Positions 53,842 through 63,712 of a stretch of DNA of 64,000 bases are shown here, piece after piece. The notes under the pieces were generated by a model. The model saw nothing but the letters and a program-made list of their open reading frames with translations. It did no database searches and was not told the origin of the DNA. Each line of letters starts with the position of its first letter. Position 1 is the stretch's first letter. The stretch comes from Streptomyces sp. WMMB303 (GTDB lineage: Bacteria > Actinomycetota > Actinomycetes > Streptomycetales > Streptomycetaceae). The stretch lies in the NCBI RefSeq assembly GCF_029351045.1, contig NZ_JARKIN010000001.1:3336501-3400500 (forward strand). Reading direction: 5' to 3'. The translations under genes and the position numbers were made by a program.

Positions 53842-55020
53842 TCAGCCGGCCTGGTCCAGGGCCCGCCTGATGTCCGTCACCAGGTCGACGCTGTCCTCCA
53901 CGCCGACCGACAGGCGGACGAAGCCGTCCGAGACCGCGTCGCCGCCCCAGCGGCCCCGGCGCTCGGCCGTGGAACGGACCCCGCCGAAGCTCGTGGCGTC
54001 GTTCACCAGGCGCAGCCGGCCCAGGAAGCGGTTGGCGAACGCCTGGTCGGACAGCGTGCAGGAGACGACGCAGCCGTAGCGGCTCATCTGCCGGGCGGCC
54101 AGCGGGTGCGCCGGGTCCTGCGGCAGCCCCGGGTGGCGCACGTTCCGCACCTCGGGCCGGACGGCCAGCGCCTCGGCGACGGCCAGCGCGTTGCCGGCCT
54201 GGCGCTGGGTGCGGACGTCGAGGGTCGCCAGCGACCGGTGCGCGAGCCACGCCTCCATCGGGCCCGGGATCGCGCCGACCGTCTTGCGCCAGCCGCGTAC
54301 CGCCGCCGCGATGTCCGGGTTGCGGGTGGCCACATAGCCCAGGAGGACGTCGCCGTGCCCGGTGAGCGCCTTGGTGCCGCTGGCCACCGAGATGTCGGCC
54401 CCCAGCAGGAGGGGGCGCTGGCCGAGGGGAGTGGCGAGAGTGTTGTCCACGGCCACCAGCGCGCCGCTCTCGTGTGCGGCCGCGGCCAGCTTGCGGATGT
54501 CGCACACGTCCAGCCCCGGGTTGGAAGGTGTCTCCAGCCACAGCAGGTCGGCCCCCTCCAGTTCGGCGAGCTGCCCGTCGCCGCCGGTGGGAGCGGTACG
54601 CACCCGGACGCCGAAGCTCTCCAGCCGCTCGTGGAGCGCGGACAGCAGGTTGTAGCCGTCCGAGGGCAGCACCACCGTTCGGCCCGGACGGGCCTGCGAG
54701 AGCAGCACCGCGGAGATCGCGCCCATACCGGAGGAGAAGACCACCACCTCGGTGTCCGGGTCGCCGGGTGCCTCCAGTTCGGCGAGCGCCTGCTCCAGGT
54801 GGGTCCATGTGGGGTTGGCGTCCCGGCCGTAGGCGTACGGTGCGCCCTCCACCTCGCCGGGCAGGTGGTAGTGGGCGGCGAAGACCGGCCCCGGCAGGGG
54901 CGGCTCGTAGGGCTCCTCGGCGGGCAGCCCGGCGCGGACCACCCGGGTGCCGTCGGCGTCGTTCGCCGGGCCGTAGTCCAGATGCGGGCCGGTGAAGGGC
55001 GGATCCTCCGGAGCGGTCAT
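53842..55020 (-). CDS. Cystathionine gamma-lyase-like PLP enzyme
   Basis: A 392-residue Cys/Met-metabolism enzyme (aminotransferase fold I). SGMGAISAVLLS marks the cofactor loop, LWLETPSNPGLDV the substrate pocket and K217 in ASGTKALTGHGDV the Schiff-base Lys. SFGGVRSTAERRGRWG near the C-terminus is typical of actinobacterial cystathionine gamma-lyases. It splits cystathionine to cysteine, alpha-ketobutyrate and ammonia; gamma-synthase activity cannot be excluded. ATG 55020 follows GGGAGG. A fructosamine kinase-like gene starts upstream on the same strand. Confidence 0.9.
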   Translation of the reverse strand: MTAPEDPPFTGPHLDYGPANDADGTRVVRAGLPAEEPYEPPLPGPVFAAHYHLPGEVEGAPYAYGRDANPTWTHLEQALAELEAPGDPDTEVVVFSSGMGAISAVLLSQARPGRTVVLPSDGYNLLSALHERLESFGVRVRTAPTGGDGQLAELEGADLLWLETPSNPGLDVCDIRKLAAAAHESGALVAVDNTLATPLGQRPLLLGADISVASGTKALTGHGDVLLGYVATRNPDIAAAVRGWRKTVGAIPGPMEAWLAHRSLATLDVRTQRQAGNALAVAEALAVRPEVRNVRHPGLPQDPAHPLAARQMSRYGCVVSCTLSDQAFANRFLGRLRLVNDATSFGGVRSTAERRGRWGGDAVSDGFVRLSVGVEDSVDLVTDIRRALDQAG

Positions 55021-55104
55021 GGCTGCCTCCCTGTCGCGCGACGCGGCGGGCCGCGGTCGGTTCCCGCCCGGTGCGGGCGGCGGACGGCGCCCGCACCGGG
55101 CCGG

Positions 55105-56088
55105 TCAGCCGAGTGCCGCGCGGGCCGCCGCGCCGCTCCGAGCACCGTATCCGCCGCCGAAGAGCACGGCGTGGACCAGGAGGTGCTGGAGTTGGTGCAG
55201 TGGGACCCGGGCCCGGCGGCCGGGCAGCGGACGGACCTCCTCGTACGCGGCGAGCAGCACGGGCAATTCGGGGCAGCCGAACAGTTCGAGCATCGCCAGG
55301 TCCGTCTCCGGATGACCGCCCTGGGCCGCCGGGTCGATCAGCACGGCCCGGCCGTCCGCCGTCCAGTGCACGTTGCCGGACCACAGGTCGCCGTGGATGA
55401 CGGCGGCCGGCTGCGGAGGGCCCGCCACGGCCTCGTCGTCGAGCCGGTCGCACAGCCGCTCGACGTCCCGCGCTTCCCGCGGACCGATGCGGGCGCTGTC
55501 CACGGCAGCGCGCAGCAGCGGCAGCAGCCGATGCTCGGCGTGGAACGCGGGCCAGGCGGCCGGATCGGCGGTGGGCCGGGGCGGCGAGGTCAGCGGCAGC
55601 GGCCCGAGATAGCAGGGTTCCCCTGGAGTGCCCCAGGACGGCGCGGCCGTCCCGTGCAGTGCCGCGAGCGCACGGCCCAGCTGTTCGGCCGCCGCCCGGT
55701 CGGGCGCCCCCGGCTCGATCCACTGCAGGACGAGCACGTCCCGCTCGGCGGCGTACACCTCCGGCACCGGGACGGTCCCGGTGCCGCGCAGCCGGGCCAG
55801 CCCGGCGGCCTCGGCTGCGAAGAAGTCGGCGGGGGCGGCGTCCAGCGCCTTGGCGAAGACGGCGGTGGCGGTCTCGGCGAGGGCGGCGGACCCGGTGGGC
55901 GCGTTCGCGTGCCCCGCGTCGCCCGGGGCCTGGCGCTCCTCGCCCGGGGCGAGCACCACCTGGTAGGCGTCGCAGATGGAGCCGCCGCCGACCGGGACGG
56001 CCCGGTCGGCCCGGCGGCCCAGCAGTTCGGCCGTACGGGCCACCGGGCGCGGAGGCGGCGGGGCGGCCCCGCCGCCGGCGGCCGTCAA
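55105..56088 (-). CDS. Fructosamine kinase-family protein
   Basis: A 327-residue kinase-fold protein. The start is TTG 56088, overlapping the phosphatase stop by four bases (TTGA) with GGAGG just upstream. The kinase catalytic loop reads VIHGDLWSGNVHW, followed by LIDPAAQGGHPETDLAML for metal and ATP. Members phosphorylate fructosamines or ribulosamines to help remove glycation. Its overlap with a low-molecular-weight phosphatase gene is a conserved pairing, suggesting that the two act together in protein deglycation or a phosphate cycle. Confidence 0.88.
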   Translation of the reverse strand: MTAAGGGAAPPPPRPVARTAELLGRRADRAVPVGGGSICDAYQVVLAPGEERQAPGDAGHANAPTGSAALAETATAVFAKALDAAPADFFAAEAAGLARLRGTGTVPVPEVYAAERDVLVLQWIEPGAPDRAAAEQLGRALAALHGTAAPSWGTPGEPCYLGPLPLTSPPRPTADPAAWPAFHAEHRLLPLLRAAVDSARIGPREARDVERLCDRLDDEAVAGPPQPAAVIHGDLWSGNVHWTADGRAVLIDPAAQGGHPETDLAMLELFGCPELPVLLAAYEEVRPLPGRRARVPLHQLQHLLVHAVLFGGGYGARSGAAARAALG

Positions 56089-56579
56089 GGCGCCTCCCGG
56101 GCCCCGACGGCGGCCGCGACCTCCGACAGCAGCCCGGGGACAGCGGCCTCCACCATCTCCAGGCACCGGGCGAAGCCGCGTGCGCCTCCGTAATAGGGGT
56201 CCGGCACGCTCAGCTCGTCCGGACCGCTGCCCGGGTCGTAGGAGCGCAGCAGCCGCACCGTGGCGGCCTCGGCCGTGGTGCGGGCCATCGCCCGCAGCTG
56301 GGCGGCGTGCCCCTCGTCGAGGGCGACGACGAGGTCGTGCCGGTCGAACCAGTCCGGTTCGAACAGCCGCGCCGTGTGGCTGAGGGGATACCCGGCGGCC
56401 TCCAGCACATCGCTCGTCCGCGGATCGGCGGCGTCACCGAGGTGCCAGCTCCCGGTGCCCGCGCTGCCGGTCTCGACCAGACCGTCCAGCCCCGCCTCCC
56501 GCAGCTGGGCGCGGAAGACGGCCTCGGCCATGGGAGAGCGGCAGATGTTGCCGGTGCAGACGAAGCAGACGCGGTACAT
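56085..56579 (-). CDS. Low-molecular-weight protein tyrosine phosphatase
   Basis: A 164-residue enzyme with the P-loop VCTGNICRSP at residues 7-16 (Cys8, Arg14) and the general-acid Asp in VPDPYYGG at about residue 130. It removes phosphate from tyrosine residues or sugars. ATG 56579 lies four bases after the holin-like stop. The stop overlaps the TTG of the fructosamine kinase-like gene, so they are cotranslated. Confidence 0.92.
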   Translation of the reverse strand: MYRVCFVCTGNICRSPMAEAVFRAQLREAGLDGLVETGSAGTGSWHLGDAADPRTSDVLEAAGYPLSHTARLFEPDWFDRHDLVVALDEGHAAQLRAMARTTAEAATVRLLRSYDPGSGPDELSVPDPYYGGARGFARCLEMVEAAVPGLLSEVAAAVGAREAP

Positions 56580-56583
56580 CCCG

Positions 56584-56955
56584 TCAGTCCCGGTCCAGGG
56601 CCATGTTCAGCGCCCAGGAGACGACCGAGATGATCAGACCGCCGAGGAACGCGGTGCCGAACCCGTCCACATGGAAACTCACGTCGAGCTTGTCCGCGAC
56701 CCAGGAGGTCAGCATCAGCATCAGCGCGTTGATCACCAGCGTGAACAGCCCGAGCGTGAGCACCAGCAGCGGCAGCGAGAACAGCTTCACGATCGGCTTG
56801 ACCACGACGTTGACGACGCCGAAGATCAGGGCGACGACGAGCAGCGTCAGCGCCTTCTCACCTGAGGAACCACCGGTCAGCTCGATATCGCTGAGCAGCC
56901 AGGTCGCGACGGCCAGAGCCGCCGCGTTGGCCAGCGTCTTGATGAGGAAGTTCAT
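56584..56955 (-). CDS. Phage-holin-family/DUF360-like membrane protein
   Basis: A 123-residue membrane protein with four helices: about 3-22, 31-50, 56-80 and 92-112. It begins MNFLIKTLANAAALAVATWL and contains VNVVVKPIVKLFSLPLLVLT, the signature of holin 4_2-like proteins that are chromosomal in most actinobacteria. No phage genes are near, so lysis is unlikely. It precedes the phosphatase gene and seems to be the operon's first gene. Function unknown. Confidence 0.85.
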   Translation of the reverse strand: MNFLIKTLANAAALAVATWLLSDIELTGGSSGEKALTLLVVALIFGVVNVVVKPIVKLFSLPLLVLTLGLFTLVINALMLMLTSWVADKLDVSFHVDGFGTAFLGGLIISVVSWALNMALDRD

Positions 56956-57003
56956 ACTCAGATCGTCGCAGAACAGCCGCCAGGCCAGGGAGAGGGGACA
57001 GCG

Positions 57004-57321
57004 GTGAAGGCATTCCGGCTGGAGGAGCTGGAGGCGGAACGTGCCGTGAACGACGGCGCCTACCTCCGCTTCCTGCACGAGCGCAACATGTCGGCCGGCC
57101 TGTACGCGCTGGACGCGGGCGCCGTCGACCGGCAGCAGCCGCACGCCCAGGACGAGGTGTACTTCGTCGTCAGCGGCCGCGGCTCGATCACCGTCGGGGT
57201 GGAGACGACGCAGGTGGCGCGGGGCAGCGTGGTCTATGTACCGGCCGGGGTGACGCACAAGTTCCACCACATCTCGGAGGACCTGCGGGTCCTGGTGGTC
57301 TTCTCGCCTCCCGAGAGCTGA
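57004..57321 (+). CDS. Small cupin-domain protein
   Basis: A 105-residue single-cupin protein. The metal-binding motifs are partly recognisable: QPHAQDEVYFVVSGRG for motif 1 and VVYVPAGVTHKFHHI for motif 2, each with His. Members are isomerases, dioxygenases or ligand-binding proteins. GTG 57004 has GAGAGGGGA upstream. It is divergent from the holin-like operon, 48 bp apart. Role unknown. Confidence 0.88.
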   Translation: MKAFRLEELEAERAVNDGAYLRFLHERNMSAGLYALDAGAVDRQQPHAQDEVYFVVSGRGSITVGVETTQVARGSVVYVPAGVTHKFHHISEDLRVLVVFSPPES

Positions 57322-57349
57322 CCGGACCCGCGAGCGGGCCGAGCGGGCT

Positions 57350-57406
57350 CTGCGGGGTCGAGCAGGTTCTGCGGGGTCGAACAGGTTCTTCAGGGTCACC
57401 TCAGGG
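57350..57406. repeat. 19-bp tandem repeat
   Basis: CTGCGGGGTCGAGCAGGTT (57350-57368) and CTGCGGGGTCGAACAGGTT (57369-57387) differ at one base; a degenerate third unit follows from 57388. It lies between the cupin gene and the small membrane protein. Confidence 0.65.
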
Positions 57407-57523
57407 TCGGACTCAGGGGAGGACAGGGGCCCGCAGCGGCCCATCGGCCCACCGCCCGCTCTAGCATCGGGGGCAGAGGGTGCGAAGAGCCCTCGCCAAC
57501 TCTCAGAGACGGAGCAGACAGTC

Positions 57524-57742
57524 ATGGACGCGAAAGGCACCCTTGCCGGCCTGCCGTGGTGGGTCACGTGGATCGTCATACCGGTGATCGCGCTGGTCGT
57601 CTTCGGCGGCCTGATCGCCAGCCTGGTCGGTTTCCTGATCGGCCTGCTGTTCAAGGTGCTGATCTTCGTCGCCCTGGTCGGCGGTGTCGTCTACCTCGTC
57701 CGCCGCTTCAAGGGCGGCGGCTCCTCGGGCAGCGGCTGGTGA
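57524..57742 (+). CDS. 72-residue small membrane protein (DUF5326-like)
   Basis: The product has two close hydrophobic segments, about 13-35 (WVTWIVIPVIALVVFGGLIA) and 38-60 (FLIGLLFKVLIFVALVGGVV), and a basic Gly/Ser tail. GGAG precedes ATG 57524. It is convergent with the YibE/F-like gene. I recall it as a conserved short Streptomyces protein; role unknown. Confidence 0.75.
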   Translation: MDAKGTLAGLPWWVTWIVIPVIALVVFGGLIASLVGFLIGLLFKVLIFVALVGGVVYLVRRFKGGGSSGSGW

Positions 57743-57848
57743 ACCCCCGCCCGCACCGGGCGCACCCCGCGGCGGAGCGGCCGGGGGGCCAGGAGACCGA
57801 ACGGCTGTACGCCGCTCCGGCGGGCCGGGAGCCGTCCCCCGCCCCGGC

Positions 57849-59390
57849 TCACTTCGGCTTCCGCCGCCTCCCCCGGCCGCCGGTGACCCCGGCGCCGCGG
57901 CCCGGCGCGGGGCGGCCGCCGGACGCGGGGGCGCCGGAGACCGGTTCCCCGGGCGCCGGTGCGGGCACGCCCGGGGGCGTGCCCCCGGCGGCACGGCCGC
58001 CGACCGCTTCCGCCGCCTCGGGCCGCCCGCGGTCCGCCGAGACGACGAGCGCGGCCAGCAGCGTCGTGACCGGCACCGACGCGACGAGGCCGATGGAGCC
58101 GACCAGTGTGCGGATGATCTCTTCGGCGACCACCTCGCTCGTGGCGACCATCGTCACGTCGCTGCGCGCGATCGAGAAGAGCAGCAGCAGCGGCAGCGCC
58201 GCTCCCGCGTAGGCCAGCACCAGGGTGTTGACGACGGACGCGATGTGATCGCGGCCGATCCGCATGGCGGCCCGGTAGATCCGGCGCCGACCGGCCCCGG
58301 GATCGGCGTCCTTGAGTTCCCAGACGGCCGAGGTCTGGGTGACCGTCACGTCGTCGAGCACGCCGAGCGAGCCGATCAGCACCCCCGCGAGCAGCAGCCC
58401 GCGGATCTCGATACCGGGGTAGAGCCCGTGCACCAGGCCGGTCTGGTCGTCGGTGTTGCCGGTCAGTCCGGCCCAGCCGATGAACAACGAGCCCAGCAGC
58501 CCGATCAGCAGGAGCGACACCAGTGTGCCGAGCACCGCGACCGAGGTGCGGGCGGACAGGCCGTGGCACAGATACAGCGTGGTCAGCATGATGGCGCTCC
58601 CGCCGACCACCGCGACCACCAGCGGATTGGAGCCCTGCAGTATCGCGGGCAGGATGAACAGGGTCAGCACGGCGAAGCTGATGACCAGCCCCACCAGCGC
58701 CAGCACTCCGCGCAGCCGCCCCACGAGCACCACCACGAGCGCGAAGAGGCCGGCCAGCAGCACCATCGGCAGATCCCGGTCGGTGTCGACGACGCTGTAC
58801 TGGAGATCGCGCGGCGCCTTCGCGGCGTAGGCGACGACGACGTCCTGCCCGACGGAGTAGCTGCGGGTGGCGTCGGGCGGTACGACCTCGGTGAAGGTGT
58901 GCCCCGTGTCCTTGCCCTCGGTGACCTCGATGCCGGCCTTCCGGCACGTCCCTTGGGCTCCGCCCTCGCCGCCCTGTTGCCCACCGCTCCGCTCGGCGGA
59001 ACCTCCGCCCGAGGAGCCGGGCGGTTGCCGGACGTTGGCCTTGCCGCAGTCCACCTCGGCCAGTTCGACGACCTTGGCGGTGAAGGTGGGCCGGTCGAAG
59101 CCGACTCCGGAGTGGTCGTGCTGGTGCCCCGGAACACCCCCTGGCCACAGCACCACCAGACCGGCCAGCACGGCCGCCGCGAACGGCACCAGCACCGCCG
59201 CGATGACCTTCCGCAGATGGCGGGAGACGGGTTCGGCGGGCCCGTGGCTGTGACTGTGCCCGTGGTTGTGCCCGTGCCCGTGCCTGTGGTCGGGCCCCTG
59301 GCCCTGGGCGGGCGCATGGACAGGGGCAGGGCGGTGTCCGTGAGCAGGGCCGGGTTCGGGCGCGGGGACGGCGGGGTCGGTGTGGGTCAC
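57849..59390 (-). CDS. YibE/F-like membrane protein with His-rich N-terminus
   Basis: A 513-residue integral protein. The start is GTG 59390. The N-terminus (about 1-55) is Pro- and His-rich, with a run of alternating His and Gly at about 35-47, which could bind metal. Helix 1 (about 62-82) leads to a soluble domain of about 150 residues, then seven helices of the YibE/F family (about 225-480) containing GVLDDVTVTQTSAVWEL. The C-terminus is a basic Pro/Ala-rich tail. Function is unknown; metal or ion transport has been suggested for related proteins. Confidence 0.82.
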   Translation of the reverse strand: MTHTDPAVPAPEPGPAHGHRPAPVHAPAQGQGPDHRHGHGHNHGHSHSHGPAEPVSRHLRKVIAAVLVPFAAAVLAGLVVLWPGGVPGHQHDHSGVGFDRPTFTAKVVELAEVDCGKANVRQPPGSSGGGSAERSGGQQGGEGGAQGTCRKAGIEVTEGKDTGHTFTEVVPPDATRSYSVGQDVVVAYAAKAPRDLQYSVVDTDRDLPMVLLAGLFALVVVLVGRLRGVLALVGLVISFAVLTLFILPAILQGSNPLVVAVVGGSAIMLTTLYLCHGLSARTSVAVLGTLVSLLLIGLLGSLFIGWAGLTGNTDDQTGLVHGLYPGIEIRGLLLAGVLIGSLGVLDDVTVTQTSAVWELKDADPGAGRRRIYRAAMRIGRDHIASVVNTLVLAYAGAALPLLLLFSIARSDVTMVATSEVVAEEIIRTLVGSIGLVASVPVTTLLAALVVSADRGRPEAAEAVGGRAAGGTPPGVPAPAPGEPVSGAPASGGRPAPGRGAGVTGGRGRRRKPK

Positions 59391-59467
59391 CGCCCGATCA
59401 TCGCAAGAACGGCCGGGCGGGGTGTTCAGTCCGGGCCGTGTGCCGTTAGCGTAGAGGCGCCTTTGCA

Positions 59468-61416
<1,949 letters not shown>

Positions 61417-61453
61417 GACCCGCGCGCCGGTAGAGCGGGGGCGGGAGCCGCGA

Positions 61454-61492
61454 GGGCGGTTCGTGGCTCCCCCCTCCTGCCACGAACCGCCC
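61454..61492 (+). terminator. Hairpin terminator after thiC
   Basis: A perfect 14-bp stem GGGCGGTTCGTGGC / GCCACGAACCGCCC around an 11-base pyrimidine loop begins 38 bases after the thiC stop. Confidence 0.85.
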
Positions 61493-61604
61493 GGTTCGAT
61501 GCGCGCGGCGGCGCGGACGACAAGAATAGTTGACTCAGCGTCAGTGTCCAGTCACTTATGGATATGGACCTCTTGGGCGATGTTCTGACCTGATACGCAC
61601 AGTA

Positions 61605-62210
61605 ATGAAAGCGGAGGGTTTGACGCACGACGATGTGGGCCAAGTCTCCTGCATGTTCGTCGAACGCCCTGTGGTCAAGCGGACTGCCCGCGCCATCCTC
61701 CTCGCCGCCGGGGAGGGTCCGGCGCCCACGGTGGAACTGATCCTCATCAAGCGCACCAAGCCCGGCCAGGAGCCGTACTGGATCACCCCGGGAGGCGGCG
61801 TCGAGCCCGGCGTGGACCGCACCGTGGAGGACGCCCTGCACCGTGAGGTGGCCGAGGAACTGGGCGGGGCGATCACCGATGTGGTGCCCGCCTTCGTGGA
61901 CACGGTGAGTGACCCCGCGGAGACACCGGGGGGAGTGAAGGTACAGCACTTCTTCGTGTGCCGACTCGTCTCGCTCGACCCTCGCCTACGGCACGGACCC
62001 GAAGTGGAGGAGCCGCAAGGAGAGTACGAGATCGTACGGCTCCCCTTCACTCCACAGGGCCTGAACTCGGTGGAGGTGGTCCCGCCGAGGCTGCGGGCCT
62101 ATCTCGCCGCGAACATCGAGGGGGTGCAGGCCCTGCTCGCGCCCGACCTCCGCCGTCCGTCGCCGGGGCCGGCCGACCCGCCGGGGCCGCCACCCGACTC
62201 CGCACGCTAG
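61605..62210 (+). CDS. Nudix hydrolase
   Basis: A 201-residue protein. The Nudix box is present in variant form: GGGVEPG and REVAEELGG, with two extra residues between the halves compared with the usual spacing. The protein opens MKAEGLTHDDVGQVSCMF, and the tail is Pro-rich. Members hydrolyse nucleoside diphosphates linked to other groups. ATG 61605 has no Shine-Dalgarno site, and a leaderless start is possible. Its stop overlaps the stop of the convergent PPOX-type gene at CTAG. Confidence 0.88.
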   Translation: MKAEGLTHDDVGQVSCMFVERPVVKRTARAILLAAGEGPAPTVELILIKRTKPGQEPYWITPGGGVEPGVDRTVEDALHREVAEELGGAITDVVPAFVDTVSDPAETPGGVKVQHFFVCRLVSLDPRLRHGPEVEEPQGEYEIVRLPFTPQGLNSVEVVPPRLRAYLAANIEGVQALLAPDLRRPSPGPADPPGPPPDSAR

Positions 62211-63601
62211 CCGAACCAGCCCTGGAAGGGCGCGGGTTTCCGCGGCTCGCTCGGCTCGGCTTCCTGGCGGCCGCGCCGCTGCGCCTCCGCCAGCGCCCGC
62301 TCGGCCTCCAGCCGCCAGGCGGAGACGTCCCGGGCGTGCTCGGCGGACCCGGCGCTCTCCGCGCGGGCCGAGATGGCGGCCGAGACCGCGGAGGACGCGG
62401 CCGGCGTCGTCCCGGCGGCGTGCTGACGCCGCCGGGGCAGCTGCGGGAGGGCGGCCGCCCGCGCGGTCGCGTCCTCCGGTGCGGCAGTGGGTCCGGCACC
62501 GGGCGGCGGGTCGTCCTCGGCCTTCCCGTCGCGGCCCGGCCCGGCCTCGGGCTGCGCGGCCGGTTCGCGGGCTCCGGTACGCGCCTGCGCGGGGACGGGT
62601 GCCGGGGCGGGCGGGGCGCCGGGGGAGAGGGGAGTGCGTGGTGCGGGTATCGCGCCGGACGGCAGGGACGCCGGGGCTGGTGGTGCCTGCGGGGGCAGCG
62701 GGACGGAGTCGCCGGACGGCGGCACCGGTGGGACGGCGGGTACGGCCGGGGCGGGGGCCGGGAGTCCCGACGCGGGCGGAGGCGCCGACGGCGGGGAGGC
62801 CGATACGGGTGCCGACGGGGGAACCGGCGGCGCCGCGGGCACCGGCGGGGGCACCGGCCCCGGCGACACCGTTGCCGCGGGGGCGGTCACCTCGCGGTGG
62901 CCCTCCCGGGCGTCCCGGGCGGCTCCGAAGAAGTCGCCGCCCTTGCGCTTGTAGTCGTCGGTGCCCCACTCGCGCGCCGCGCGGCGCGGGGCCTTCATCA
63001 GATGGGGGATGTGCTTGGCGCAGTGTATGTACGCCTCCTCCACCTCGACCCGCACCCACAGCACGGCCCGCCGACCGGGTATCGGGTCCTGCGGCAGGTC
63101 CGGTACCGAGGGGCGCAGTTCCGCGTCGTCCAGCACCTGGGCGCGGCCGTTGATGTGCAGGCCGATCCGGGCGCGGAGGAAGTCGACGAGAAGCAGGCCC
63201 ACATGCGGGTTCTCCCCGATGTTGCCGAGGCTGGCGTGGACGCCGTTGCCGCGGTACTCCGGAAAGACCAGCGTCCGCTCGTCCAGTACGCGCAGGAACC
63301 CGGGCGGCCCGGCGCGGAAGCTGTTGTCGCACTCGCCGTTGCGGTCGGACGTGGCGAGGAAGAACATCTCCTGCTGCTGGGTGAACTCCCGCATCCGCTC
63401 GTTGAGATGGTCGAGCACCTGGTCCTGGTAGAACCGTTCGGCGCGCTCCTGCGAACCGATCCGCTGCTGCAGCGCGTGCTCCCCGTCGCTGCCGGGCAGC
63501 CGCCGCGGCGGGTCGGGGTGCTGGTCGGTCCCCGCGCCCATGCCCTCCGCGTGCCCCGCGGAACCGTCGCCGTATCCGTTCGCGTCACTCAACGCCGCCA
63601 C
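62207..63601 (-). CDS. PPOX-family flavoprotein with long Pro-rich tail
   Basis: A 464-residue protein. The pyridoxamine-5'-phosphate-oxidase-like barrel is in the N-terminal half (about 65-235) with FFLATSDRNGECDNS, RAGPPGFLRVLDERTLVFPE and HINGRAQVLDDAE, which form the flavin or F420 pocket. The rest (about 240-464) is low-complexity Pro/Ala, with a basic segment around 400. GTG 63601 has GGAAAGG upstream. Members reduce small oxidants with FMN or F420, or bind haem; the substrate is unknown. The Pro-rich part may place it at the cell surface or in a complex. Confidence 0.78.
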   Translation of the reverse strand: MAALSDANGYGDGSAGHAEGMGAGTDQHPDPPRRLPGSDGEHALQQRIGSQERAERFYQDQVLDHLNERMREFTQQQEMFFLATSDRNGECDNSFRAGPPGFLRVLDERTLVFPEYRGNGVHASLGNIGENPHVGLLLVDFLRARIGLHINGRAQVLDDAELRPSVPDLPQDPIPGRRAVLWVRVEVEEAYIHCAKHIPHLMKAPRRAAREWGTDDYKRKGGDFFGAARDAREGHREVTAPAATVSPGPVPPPVPAAPPVPPSAPVSASPPSAPPPASGLPAPAPAVPAVPPVPPSGDSVPLPPQAPPAPASLPSGAIPAPRTPLSPGAPPAPAPVPAQARTGAREPAAQPEAGPGRDGKAEDDPPPGAGPTAAPEDATARAAALPQLPRRRQHAAGTTPAASSAVSAAISARAESAGSAEHARDVSAWRLEAERALAEAQRRGRQEAEPSEPRKPAPFQGWFG

Positions 63602-63712
63602 TCGTCCCTTTCCTCGACCGGCCGACCGGACGGCTGCCCCGCGGCCGGCCTCGGAGTACCCGTCCCGGGTGACCGGCTCCCGGCAGCAGCCGCGATCCGA
63701 ACACCCCACCAC

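Noticed and set aside
54442..54452. TTGTCCACG as a DnaA box inside the cystathionine gamma-lyase gene.
   Set aside because: It is an isolated, mismatched site in coding sequence.
56584..56955. Prophage remnant, because of the holin-like protein.
   Set aside because: Chromosomal holin-4_2-like proteins are common in actinobacteria and no other phage gene is near.
61530..61562. TTGACT and TATGGA as a sigma-70-like promoter for the Nudix gene.
   Set aside because: The spacing is about 21 bases, too long for confidence.
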